From Chara braunii (taxonomy: Eukaryota > Streptophyta > Charophyceae > Charales > Characeae): a stretch of 24,651 nt of DNA. Positions 9,564 to 17,935 of the stretch are shown in pieces. The stretch covers positions 1,130,312-1,154,962 of the forward strand of contig BFEA01000159.1 of the NCBI GenBank assembly GCA_003427395.1, in the 5' to 3' direction. Numbering within the stretch: the stretch's first letter is position 1; each line of letters begins with the position of its first letter. The position numbers and the translations under genes are program-made. A model generated the notes under the pieces. The model did no database searches. It worked only from the letters and a program-made list of their open reading frames with translations, and had not been told where the DNA came from.

Positions 9564-11018
9564 ATGGCTTTTCTAGCGGCGGCGGCGGCGACGGCGGTAC
9601 TTCTCCTCTGTTCGTCGGTACTGCAGCCAGCGGCAGTCGTCGTCTCGGCGTCGTCTTCGTCGTCTGCCATCGCCAACCGAACTGATCCGATTGCTGAGGT
9701 CGTCCGTACACGGCGGAGCAGCACTATCGATACGTGGAACAGCGGCCGCCGTTTGGCTCGTTTGGCTATGGCGGCGTCGAGGAGAAGGCTGCTGCAGGCA
9801 GCCACGTCATCGTATCCGACTCCTCCTTCCGTCATCCCGACAAGCTCTGACGGGCACTGCGCGCCGCCGGCAGCCACGTCGACGCTGTCCGACTTCGTCT
9901 GCATGTCCGACCTCGGGGGGGGGGCTTCCTTCCACTGGAGCCTGACAAGCGCCAATCGGGATCCCAACCAGACGGTCAGAATCGCCTTCCAGGTACAGAA
10001 ACCCGTCTTCTGGATGTCCGTCGGATGGTCGCCCAACGGCCAGATGGCGGGAGACTGTGTGATCTACTCCTCCTCCTCCTCGGACAGGAATGCACCTGGT
10101 CCATATCGCATCCTCGCAAAATCGAAGGACGGGATTGTGCCGAGCGACAAGTTTCAGGTTCTAGACTCGTCGGTAGACGCGGGAGATTCGGAGACGACGC
10201 TGAGGTTTGGTCGTCGGTTCAGCGATGGCGCCATCAGGCTTGCCCATACCGGTCCCAATCGCATGATTTGGGCCCATTCGGTCCCTTCCACTGCCTCGTC
10301 CTTCTCGTTCCACGGCCCGTACGCTGGCAGTTTCGTCGTTGACTTTTCTAGCGGTTCCGTCAACGACCTCGCCCCCGCAAGTCGCGCGATCGAATCCTCT
10401 AGATACCTTTATTTTGCCCATGCCTGGGCGATGTGGATGGCGTTCGGGGTCACCTTTCCCATCGGTATGTTCATTGCTCGATATGGCAAGACGTCGATTG
10501 GCGACTGGTTCAACTTCCACGTGGGGTGCCAGACGGCGTCGGTGCTGCTGTCCACCATAGCCGCCGTCATCTCTCTCGTCGCCTTCGATGCGTTGGACAC
10601 AGTGCACGGACGGCTCGGATTGGCCGTTATGATCATGAGCTGGTTTCAGCCGTTGATGGCGATGGCGCGGCCGCACAAAGGCGTTCGACTTCGTCTTCCT
10701 TGGTACGTACAGCATTGGCTCTTCGGCACGGGAGCCGTCGTCCTGGGCATCCTCAACGTCTTCTTCGGCATCGACGCCTTCGCTGCCAGGATGGACGACA
10801 CGTGGACTTCTAGAATGGCGTCTCTGAAGATTGCCTTCTCCGTCGAGGTTGCCTTCCTCTTCTTCCTCTACCTCTGCTTGAACGACTGGCGATACATTCT
10901 TTCGCAGAGAGCAGGTGCTTCTCCACCACCTACTTCTCCCAAGCCTCGCCCAAGGTTGGGATTGGGAGTGGGGGAACAGCCGGCTGGTACTTGGGATGAC
11001 GTTGAGTATCCCGAGTAG
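9564..11018 (+). CDS. DOMON and cytochrome b561 domain-containing protein
   Basis: This 484-residue secretory-pathway membrane protein belongs to the plant CYBDOM family (DOMON fused to cytochrome b561), which moves electrons across membranes, generally from cytosolic ascorbate to an outside acceptor such as ferric or cupric iron/copper, via haem b. Residues 1-29 form a hydrophobic signal peptide. Residues about 121-265 form the DOMON beta-sandwich (FWMSVGWSPNGQM, WAHSVPSTASSFSFHG, VVDFSSG); Met161 and His250 are the likely haem ligands (His238 an alternative). Five membrane helices lie at about 281-308, 320-341, 348-368, 383-406 and 421-442, and all four b561 haem histidines are present: His286 (FAHAWAMW), His319 (FNFHVG), His348 (TVHGRLG), His384 (VQHWLFG). 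The tail is Pro-rich then acidic. The ATG at 9564 is in strong context (AAGATGG) and is followed directly by the signal peptide; upstream in-frame codons have only a GTG. No intron is needed. Confidence 0.93.
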   Translation: MAFLAAAAATAVLLLCSSVLQPAAVVVSASSSSSAIANRTDPIAEVVRTRRSSTIDTWNSGRRLARLAMAASRRRLLQAATSSYPTPPSVIPTSSDGHCAPPAATSTLSDFVCMSDLGGGASFHWSLTSANRDPNQTVRIAFQVQKPVFWMSVGWSPNGQMAGDCVIYSSSSSDRNAPGPYRILAKSKDGIVPSDKFQVLDSSVDAGDSETTLRFGRRFSDGAIRLAHTGPNRMIWAHSVPSTASSFSFHGPYAGSFVVDFSSGSVNDLAPASRAIESSRYLYFAHAWAMWMAFGVTFPIGMFIARYGKTSIGDWFNFHVGCQTASVLLSTIAAVISLVAFDALDTVHGRLGLAVMIMSWFQPLMAMARPHKGVRLRLPWYVQHWLFGTGAVVLGILNVFFGIDAFAARMDDTWTSRMASLKIAFSVEVAFLFFLYLCLNDWRYILSQRAGASPPPTSPKPRPRLGLGVGEQPAGTWDDVEYPE

Positions 11019-11142
11019 TGGTTGACACCGAGCCAAGAGAAGTGAGAGAAGAGCAATGAAGAATGAAGAAGTCCTTGGGGATATCCATTGACATTGGAAG
11101 ATGAGTCCATGGGGTGGGGAGTCTGGGAACAAGAGCGAGCTC
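11019..11142 (+). other. Putative 3' UTR of the DOMON/b561 gene
   Basis: Purine-rich sequence follows the TAG stop at 11016-11018. No AATAAA is seen; plant and algal polyadenylation signals are often weak, so the true 3' end cannot be placed. Confidence 0.35.
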
Positions 11143-11230
11143 AGACCTGTATTTTTAGCAGTCCGTGGTTGTGCCATGAGGGCACGGCGCTCTGGAGGAT
11201 GCCGTTGGATAGCACTTGAAATTGGAACGA

Positions 11231-11319
<89 letters not shown>

Positions 11320-11403
11320 CCTGTATTTTTAGCAGTCCGTGGTTGTGCCATGAGGGCACGTCGCTCTGGAGGATGCCGCTGGATAGCACTTGAAATTGGA
11401 ACG

Positions 11404-11461
<58 letters not shown>
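11143..11461. repeat. Recent tandem duplication: ~93-bp unit plus (GA)n, two copies
   Basis: A unit beginning AGACCTGTATTTTTAGCAGT at 11143 recurs at 11317 (period 174). It spans a GTTGTGCCATGAGGGCACG phrase and ends AAATTGGAACGAA, then runs into (GA)n: 11236-11316 in the first copy and 11408-11461 in the second. Unique parts differ at about three places (CGGCGC/CGTCGC, CCGTTG/CCGCTG, GAAGCACAG/GAAACAG), so the duplication is recent or was amplified through the GA tract. Any Arg-Glu frames across it are artefacts. Confidence 0.93.
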
Positions 11462-11463
<2 letters not shown>

Positions 11464-11469
11464 CTGGCA

Positions 11470-11830
11470 TGGCCCCTGCTCAAGGAAGACACGCATGACT
11501 TTAGAGGGGGGCGGGGAAAAAAAAAAGACAAAAAAAAGATGGAATGCCGGAGCACAGAACATTCTAGAAAGAAAAACTTAAGAGAGATGAAGGGAAAGGG
11601 GAATAAGAAGATTGACGTTAGCAGCAAGACTCGCGCAGGCAGCTGCCGCCACCATCTTCACCGTCATCTGGGTGGATATGGCGATGGCCACCACGACTCC
11701 ACGCGCCTAAGAACGACATGGGAGATGATCGCCCATCTTCTTGAACCTGGGGATGTGCAGGCGAAGCAAAATAATGATGATGATGTCCATGTTTTTATTT
11801 TTAAATTTGTTTCTTTCGTTCATAATCCAC
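11470..11830. other. Gene-free stretch, contains a dispersed-repeat fragment
   Basis: The phrase after the second (GA)n, AAACTGGCATGGCCCCTGCT followed by CAAGGAAGAC, resembles 21259-21293 (AAACTGGCATCATGATGGCG followed by CCTGCACAAGGAGAC). Both are preceded by AAATTGGAACGA, so this is a dispersed family, here interrupted by the GA tract. The rest shows purine-rich sequence and no recognised gene. Confidence 0.5.
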
Positions 11831-12215
11831 CATAGCCAGCTGAAATCGAGAAACGATTGGCTTCTTTTTTTTTATAAAGACGGCCATCGCCAGATGGAAT
11901 CGAAGTTCGATTGCGTGTTCTTCTCTTTCTCAAAGTTAAACCGCCATCCCAATCTGGAACGGGAGTTCGATCGCCTTCTTTCTTCCTCAAACTGAGATGA
12001 TCATCTAGAATCGAAGGCCGATTTGATTTGAGTATTAAAAAAATGCTGGATTGCTTTCTTTATCTCTCAAGCTGCCATCGCATATGCAATCGAAATTCGA
12101 TTGTGCTGGGTTCCTTCTGAAGCCGCCATCGCCATCTGGAATAGGAGTTATTGCCTTCTTTCTTCCTTCTGAAGCCGCCATCGCCCCAATCTAGAATCGA
12201 GGTCCAGTGATCTGA
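11831..12215. repeat. Degenerate ~50-60-bp minisatellite, about seven units
   Basis: A unit of the form GCCGCCATCGCCATCTGGAA, then TCGAAGTTCGATTGCnTTCTTTCTTC, recurs at about 11831, 11883, 11942, 11999, 12074, 12124 and 12177. The most regular units lie around 11883-11990 and 12124-12195. Each contains a CCATC...GAT-type short inverted segment and the self-complementary TTCGAA-like core. There is strong divergence between units and no open reading frame through the array. Confidence 0.8.
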
Positions 12216-12315
12216 GCAGGACAAAGCAGCTCAATTGCCTTGTCTGCCAGTAGGTGGAAGTTGCTTTCCACTTAGGGGGAAAAAAAAAAAACAGACAGAC
12301 TCTTCGGCGTGCGGC

Positions 12316-12433
12316 TACCGTCTGCACCCGAATTCAACATACGGTTATTACAACTGTATGTGGGGCAACTTTGAGTCTGGATGCAGCAATAATGTCAGTA
12401 CGTTGTATTCCGGTGAAGAGTCTGAAGACGGTA
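12316..12433. mobile_element. Foldback (MITE-like) element, diverged copy
   Basis: The left arm starts TACCGTCTGCACCCGAATTC and the right arm ends GGTGAAGAGTCTGAAGACGGTA, so the ends are complementary apart from a ~9-bp insertion in the right arm and several substitutions. It is clearly related to the better-preserved copies at 22609-22717 and 24016-24124, with TA at both outer ends. Total span is 118 bp. Confidence 0.75.
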
Positions 12434-12529
12434 GCAGAATCTATCTTCTGATTCTTCTCCTCTCACATCGGATTCCGCGCGTCCACTGCTTCTCAGACTC
12501 TGAGCACGGAGTAAGAGCGGAGGATTATA

Positions 12530-12605
12530 TTGCATCTGGTCTGAAAGTTGGGCCAAATACGTCTATAATGACCGGGCGTTCTATTCGAATCATGAAGATG
12601 GGAGT
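12530..12605. mobile_element. Partial foldback (MITE-like) element
   Basis: A right-arm-like segment CTATAATGACCGGGCGTTCT followed by ATTCG lies at about 12564-12590, matching the right arm of the 22609-22717 copy better than the adjacent 12316 copy. The preceding GGATTATATTGCATCTGGTCTG resembles the inner part of a left arm and the loop. The outer left arm is missing. Confidence 0.6.
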
Positions 12606-12879
12606 TGGGTTTAATGTCCGTATTATTCAGTTGAGCGGCATTATTCCGATAAGTCTCAAACTCTGATCATCTAGGAAAAGCGGGGGAGGACCTTCACAGC
12701 ATAACTACGGGAAAAAAAAAGAAAAAAAAAGTTTGGAATTATTTCGATCAGCGCTGCTGGGTCGTAGAAAACGTTCTGTTGTATGTGATGATGAGAATTT
12801 GCCCTAGTATTCAAATTTCAACTTTTGCCAATTGTTTTTTTTGGGCGCGTGCAAATAGTACTAGTGTTTTGTTTTTTGT

Positions 12880-12943
12880 GGGGGGGGGGGGGGGGGGGGG
12901 GGGGGGAAAAAAAAAAGGGTTTTTTTTTTTTTTTTTTTTTTTT
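12880..12943. repeat. Homopolymer cluster G27-A10-GGG-T24
   Basis: Runs of 27 G (12880-12906), 10 A (12907-12916), GGG and 24 T (12920-12943) follow one another without a break. Other homopolymers and an N gap (12989-13000) are close by. It is real low-complexity DNA or a mis-assembled join; lengths of such runs are not reliable in short-read assemblies. Confidence 0.9.
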
Positions 12944-12948
12944 GGTGA

Positions 12949-12988
12949 AGAATTTCGATTTGACCCTGAGGCAAAAGTTGTTCAGTTT
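12949..12988 (+). repeat. Dispersed motif shared with 23053-23092
   Basis: GAATTTCGATTTGACCCTGA and the following AGGCAAAAGTTGTTCAGTTT repeat at 23053 onwards with four differences in 39 bp. In one frame both read a peptide of the form EFR(F/Y)DP(E/K)AKVVQF; two differences are silent third-position changes. This copy runs into the 12-N gap at 12989-13000. The origin is unknown: a transposon-encoded or gene-family exon fragment. Confidence 0.6.
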
Positions 12989-13000
12989 NNNNNNNNNNNN
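12989..13000. other. Assembly gap (12 N)
   Basis: Twelve unknown bases lie between the dispersed motif and a T-rich tract. Single-copy continuity across this point is not guaranteed. Confidence 1.
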
Positions 13001-13828
13001 CCATAGTGGTTTTTTTTTTGTTTTTTTTTTTTTCCAACGGTGACTACACTATATTATTCTCTCAAACTCTTCCATCTTTCAGTACCTACGTACCACTTCT
13101 CTTAATCGTAATATACGGGGAATCCCCTCAAGCCCGTGTTGTCGTAGATACCTACCTACCCTGGTCGGTATCAGTAATGGCTTTTTGCCAACACGGGTCG
13201 GGTGTGAGTGCGAGTGGGGGTCCGTTATGTGTGGTGAGTGGTGGTGCGGTGGAGAATCACTGTTGGCCTTAGACACTTGAGTTACTCTATATGGGGATGG
13301 GGGAACTTCAAGATGAAAAGGGAGGAGCTGGTGCAGCTACTGGCAAATTCTCCGTCTTTGTGTTATCTGGGCCCCTACCGGCAGGCCTAAGCCTGCACCC
13401 GAAAACATGCAGTACCTGTTTCTCCACGAGAGAGGTCACCTCCCTTCACCAGTAGAGGTACTTAGTTTCTGGTACTTTCCCCACGCTGCATTGAAGCCGG
13501 CAGCGGCGGCAGGTTTTTTGTTTGTTTTTCTCCGGAAAAGCTTGGTACATTTTGTGTTTCGTCAAGTGATCTGGAATCCATGAACGTAAGCTTGGTACAT
13601 TATATATTACGTTTTTTTCACACAAAACACACACACGCACACGCACACAGCCCGTTCTATTCTCGGGGCCGGCAGTCCCGAAAGTGCTAATGATATAATA
13701 ATTTCATGTTCTATGCATGTTGGCTCTAATGCACATCATGTATAGATATTCCTGCAACGTACCCACAATCCACAAGCATTCCACACCACACTGATGTCAC
13801 ACATGTCACATTAACTGTACGGAAGGGG
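13001..13828. other. Gene-free stretch
   Basis: T-rich start (13010-13035), then ordinary sequence. AAGCTTGGTACATT occurs twice (about 13537 and 13588), and an imperfect (CA)n tract lies at about 13618-13650. A short palindrome GCAGGCCTAAGCCTGC is at 13381-13396. No reading frame is recognised. Confidence 0.5.
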
Positions 13829-13940
13829 AAAGATTGCTTGTACATCCACTGCTGCACACTCCTTGCGGGTGAGCCTATTAAGAAACAAGGTTGCTTGTAC
13901 CTCCACGGCAGAGCCCTCGCAGGGGAGGCCTATTAAGAAA
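13829..13940. repeat. Diverged ~57-bp tandem duplication
   Basis: Two units share TTGCTTGTACnTCCACnGC, then a CTCnnGCGGG/GCAGGG-like part, and end GCCTATTAAGAAA: about 13833-13884 and 13889-13940. Divergence is moderate. Confidence 0.75.
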
Positions 13941-14060
13941 TGGTATTAAATTACTAATTGAAATTCGTTGATATGCCCCACCCGGAAACCAACAGCGCGC
14001 GCACATACATTATACATGCAGTACGATAAGTTCTTAACCCTCTTTCCCCCCAAATAGAAG

Positions 14061-14130
14061 GTACGCTCATTATAGCTATACTGTCAGTTACTTGGGAATC
14101 TCGGTCCCCGTACAGCTATAATGACTGTAC
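14061..14130. mobile_element. Short foldback related to the MITE-like family
   Basis: Arms 14061-14081 (GTACGCTCATTATAGCTATA plus C) and 14110-14130 pair at 18 of 21 positions around a 28-nt loop. The arm core TCATTATAGCT is the inner arm sequence of the 109-bp foldbacks at 22609 and 24016. The outer CCGAATA part is missing, so this is a shorter or decayed member. Confidence 0.6.
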
Positions 14131-14279
14131 GGTAAGTATATTCAGGTACGGACCGTACGGACAGTACTACTGAGTATAGTTTAAACCACCAGTACAATAC
14201 CCAGCTAGAAGACCAACAGCTGTGGCGTGCATGCTCCCCAGACTCTCGGGATGTACCTGGGCACGAACAGATCCGTCTA

Positions 14280-14346
14280 CTAGTAGGCAAAATGGGTCGT
14301 ATGCAAGGCCCATTTTGCCTCCATGGATGTCCGTTTTGCCTACTAG
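14280..14346. repeat. Compact hairpin with an alternative middle arm
   Basis: CTAGTAGGCAAAATGGG (14280-14296) is complementary, except for two bases, to CCGTTTTGCCTACTAG (14331-14346). Between them CCCATTTTGCC (14309-14319) is a perfect partner for the inner part of the left arm. Two mutually exclusive hairpins are therefore possible. A remnant of a foldback element is likely. Confidence 0.75.
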
Positions 14347-14562
14347 ATGCATGCCCAGCGAAATCATGGCCCATCTAGCGAAATGGCTCCCCGATACATC
14401 TCCTCGACTCTTATCGTTCTGGCCGCATCATAAGCCTCCTCTGATGACTATCCATTCTCCAGATAGATGCCGAAAAGAGAGGTAAAGGGGTCGTTTAGAC
14501 CTGCATAATAGGAAAGACCACGTCATGTGGATTGGATGCCAGTAGTGTTCCAAATACTGGGG

Positions 14563-14630
14563 TCGTTTCTTTTGCCGTCTTCCAGTAGGCTTTTGGACTT
14601 GGACTAACTGGAAGACGACAAAACAAACGA
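14563..14630. repeat. 68-nt hairpin with 24-bp stem
   Basis: Arms 14563-14586 and 14607-14630 pair at 22 of 24 positions around a 20-nt loop. The size and near-perfect stem resemble a small plant microRNA or small-RNA precursor, but a decayed foldback transposon is equally possible. It was found from sequence symmetry only. Confidence 0.75.
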
Positions 14631-14768
14631 TGATTTCCCCTTCAGTATCAGACTGGTGGACTGTACGTTGTCGTAGATTCTCCAATCTGCTGCTCATTTT
14701 CTATAGAATCCCAGTTGCAGGATGAAATAAAAAAGAGAAGGTAACGAGGCGCAACTTGAACGTTGAGT

Positions 14769-14925
14769 ACTATGTAGAGGAGAGGATGAAAGACCACCCT
14801 ATCTCCCTAGTACCCAGTTTTGTCTAATAGTGTAGGGTAGGGAGAGAGGAAGAGAGAGGGAGAGAGAGGGAGAGAGGGAGAGAGGGAGAGAGGGGTAGGG
14901 TGGTCTTTCATCTCCGCCACATAGT
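14769..14925. repeat. Inverted repeat enclosing a purine tract
   Basis: Left arm 14769-14806 and right arm 14892-14925 share the complementary core GATGAAAGACCACCCTA and the ACTATGT/ACATAGT ends. Between them is a (GGGAGA)n-like purine tract at about 14834-14893. A further copy of the arm core (AAGACCACCCTAACCCTCC) follows directly at 14926-14945. Confidence 0.8.
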
Positions 14926-15324
14926 CAAGACCACCCTAACCCTCCACATGCTCAACATTCGAGTTTTGCAAGTTCACAGTTGGCTAAGGGGGTTTGGGGT
15001 TAGGGACACAGGGGGAAGCTTATCGGAGAGGGAGGGGTAGCAACAGCAATGGCAGGTGGCGGCAGGGTCCGGCAGACCTTTGGGAAGAACTTCAAGGCGG
15101 AATGTGAAGGGCATTGTAGTGTATGATTGAGTGACGAGAGACTGCTTTTGCTTTTGCAGGTGTATGAACATTGAACAGGGATGCCATTCCTTTCCTTCCA
15201 TCTGTTCGGCACGCCGTCAGCCTCTGGTTGGAGGAAATCCGAGGAATTGCATGGATTACCAAAGATCCCACCTAATGGCTCTCCGCGATTCTCCGGGGCG
15301 CCCTTGTGATCTTGCTGTGAACCT

Positions 15325-15353
15325 TAAACTCTAAACCCTAAACCCTAAACCCC
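15325..15353. repeat. Short interstitial plant-type telomere motif
   Basis: AAACTCTAAACCCTAAACCC with one more unit: about three and a half units of AAACCCT, the Arabidopsis-type telomere heptamer. It is internal and short; in plants such 'telo boxes' also occur in promoters and 5' regions. Confidence 0.85.
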
Positions 15354-15927
15354 ATCTATAGTTTTTGCTGTCCAGATTGAGGTCCCTACTACTCCCTAGC
15401 AGTACTATGAACAACATCATAAGTTAAAAAGATATGAAAGTGATATGGGATGGTGTGATGGCTCTCTCATAGTGCACGCGCACAGTGTTCAGGGGGGGCG
15501 TTCACGGGGCGCCTGGGTACCTTAACTGGGCTGCCGGCTGAGGCTGTGTTTGATGCCCTCCTATCTGTGCCTGGCTGGTGGAAAGAGAGGGTCTGTGTCT
15601 CCCCCGCTGCCCATTCAGGACCCTGTGCATAACTTTTTTTTTAATTATTTCTTTTAATATCCTGTCCATACTTCGAGCCTCCAGACAACCTCTTAAAAAA
15701 AAAAAAGAACGTGATATGGATAGCCAATGGGGACTGCAGAACTCACATTGAATTTCATGATTCTTCACCCCCTGGAAAGGGCCCGTGAAAGAATGTCGAG
15801 ACGTGTACTCAATCCTCTCCAATGCATTTTACTGGTTCTTTTCTGCCAACGAAACACTCCTCGGAAGTGGAATGGGGGATGAAATGAAAACAAATAGAGA
15901 AGGGGGGGTGTTGTGACTTTTGCCCAC
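15354..15927. other. Gene-free stretch
   Basis: Ordinary sequence with a T-rich patch (15631-15656) and an A12-like run (15693-15706). No supported gene. Confidence 0.4.
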
Positions 15928-16018
15928 AAAAAAAAAAAAAAAAAAAAAAAAGAAGAAGAAGAAGAAGAAGAAGAAGAAGAAGAAGAAGATAGAAAGAAAG
16001 AAAGACAAGAAAAGAAAA
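15928..16018. repeat. A24 run followed by (AAG)n and (GAAA)n
   Basis: About 24 A (15928-15951) pass into 13 AAG/GAA units (to 15989) and then GAAA-type units. This looks like the expanded tail of a retroposed sequence inserted on the + strand, but no body was recognised upstream. Confidence 0.9.
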
Positions 16019-17148
16019 GAATAGCATAGTCCACTTCATTCATAAAGGTTCCTCGGCATCCACATCTCGGTATTGGATTGCGAAATTGCACAAAAATTGC
16101 GACAAAATTATATAATTCTCTCTCAAAAAAAGTTCTCCACGATTTAGTTATACGTGGGGTGCAGCACCTCACCAGGTCCAGGACCTGCCCTTGTTTAGTC
16201 GAGAGCAACTATCATGAGGCACCATTTGCCCTCCGAGTCCCCTGCCGGTAGTCCCCCAGTAGCTTTGGAAAGTCCTGCANNNNAAAACGTGCATAAAGAG
16301 CGGCAACGAAGGGCAAAGACTGAGAGCAGGAAGGAGAGATGGAGACGCTCATCATGGTTAAAAGAAGGGAGAAGGCAGTTAGGGCCTCTCGCTCCACTAC
16401 ACAACACACTACAGGTACCTGGACTCTATTTCGGCCAGAATACATTCGGATCGATCCATCGTTCTGAATGCATGGAGACCATTCCCAGTTCCAGATACAT
16501 TTAGAATGTTCTGAAGTGAAGCCAGGCCCTCAGAAAAGACCGTAGGGAAGTAGGAAGAGGAATGGAAGAGAGGAGGTACACTACAAGGAGAAGAGAGCAA
16601 GTTGGGGGGAGAGCAGCATGGGACACAGAGAGGAGGGCAAAGGACAAACTTGCCTGCTCTGGTTAAGGACTTACAGACAAACAAAGAAAGAAGAAAAAGA
16701 AGAATAGTGGACACAGTGGCCAACTGCCTTTCGAAGAGGGGAAAAATACAAAAAAAAAAGGAAGAAGAAGACGAAGAGGAGGCTGGGGGGGGGGGGAGGA
16801 GGACAGAAAGAAGGAAGAAGAAGACTACCACCCAGTTGGCTCGGCCCACGGCATAAAAAGAAAAAATCAAGTAATTTCACTAATTAAAAATAGAAAAACA
16901 ATAGAGGACAAACATTAAAAGGCAGTATAATCACGCGCTAGAAAATGCAACAAATTTCCAAAAAAAAAAACAAAAAAAAATGCAACAAAAACAAAGAAAC
17001 ATTCCCACATTTTATAATTAAAATTTTGATCCATTTGGACCATTTCTCGATTTAGGCGTGTCATTATAATTTTAATGTCATTAATAATAATATTATTACT
17101 ATTATTATTCAATAATTATTGCAGATTATTGCCTTCTTTGGTCTTTCT
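16019..17148. other. Gene-free, purine-rich stretch with a 4-N gap
   Basis: There is a gap of four N at 16280-16283. From about 16540 to 16860 the + strand is nearly all A and G (GAAGAA, GGAGGA, a G10-like run near 16787), giving Lys/Glu/Arg-rich frames that are artefacts. From 16860 the sequence becomes AT-rich with A-runs. Confidence 0.5.
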
Positions 17149-17183
17149 TGCCCCCCCCCCCCCAAAAAAAAAAAAAAAAAAAA
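17149..17183. repeat. C15-A20 homopolymer pair
   Basis: A run of about 15 C is followed directly by about 20 A. It lies only 54 bp before the artificial junction at 17237. Confidence 0.9.
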
Positions 17184-17236
17184 TGGAGCATTTCTCGATG
17201 CATGCGTGTCATCCTTACACAGGGGCCATGCTTACC

Positions 17237-17274
17237 CTGTCTCTTATACACATCTAGATGTGTATAAGAGACAG
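17237..17274. other. Nextera/Tn5 mosaic-end mate-pair junction adapter (artefact)
   Basis: CTGTCTCTTATACACATCT (17237-17255) is the 19-bp Tn5 mosaic end in its complement orientation, followed with no spacer by its exact reverse complement (17256-17274). This 38-bp palindrome is the circularisation junction of Illumina Nextera mate-pair libraries. It was left in the assembly, so 17236 and 17275 need not be neighbours in the genome. The well-known spurious peptides ...SLIHI and MCIRDS arise from it here. Confidence 0.98.
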
Positions 17275-17404
17275 CAGTAGAATTATACGGGAAGTTTGGA
17301 AGTACCTGCAGCTGAGTCTAGAGGGCCTTGACCCTCCTACAACTTCGGCTGGATCCCTACCAAAGGAGGGCTGCATCCCGTTAAAAAACAAAAAAAAACA
17401 CTGG

Positions 17405-17501
17405 GAATTTGTTTGTTTGTTTGTTTGTTTTGTTGTTGTTGGTGGTGGTGGTGGTGGTGTTGGTGGTGGTGGTGGTGGCGGTGGTGGTGGTGGTGGTGGT
17501 G
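17405..17501. repeat. (GTTT)n - (GTT)n - (GGT)n compound microsatellite
   Basis: Five GTTT units, then GTT units, then about 22 GGT units with one GGC and one GTT. The G-rich part could in principle form two-tier G-quadruplexes. It is not coding. Confidence 0.95.
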
Positions 17502-17810
17502 TTTCTCTTTTGGGAATTCCACCAAACAGGAAAGAAGTTCAAAGAACTGAAAAAAGTACGTCAAAAAAGAAAAAAGAAAAAATGGTTCCTGCAGCCTGCT
17601 ATTCCACGGTTCAGGCAGCTGCACTTTAAAATTCTGCATCCCAAAACACAGTTCTTCCGCTTTTAATTCATTTTTGCCCTCACTTCTCACAGACTGCTGG
17701 ATGCAGCCTGTTTTTGGGCGAGTGCACTGAAACAGCACTCTCCTGAAGTTGTCGTGTTTATTAATTACATCATTGATCGCACTATCTCCTTTTTTTTTGT
17801 TTTTTTTTGT

Positions 17811-17935
17811 TTTTTTGTTTGACCCACACACACACACTGTCAGGTGCCCCATCTAGTATTCTTTTTTTTTGTTTTTTTTGTGTTTTTTTGTTTGACCCAC
17901 ACACACACACTGTCAGGTGCCCCATCTAGTATTCT
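17811..17935. repeat. Perfect 73-bp tandem duplication
   Basis: GTTTGACCCACACACACACA, followed by the CTGTCAGGTGCCCCATCTAGTATTCT end, occurs at 17817-17862 and again at 17890-17935 with no difference. T-rich tracts precede each copy. It is either very recent or an assembly duplication at a repeat. Confidence 0.93.

Noticed and set aside
10161-11627. 488-codon minus frame opposite the DOMON/b561 gene
   Set aside because: It is the antisense shadow of a GC-rich gene plus CT repeats, with no domain.
11101-11835. 244-codon + frame and the long minus frame with Arg-Glu or Ser-Leu repeats
   Set aside because: The repeats are just (GA)n read in frame; the flanking parts are duplicated non-coding DNA.
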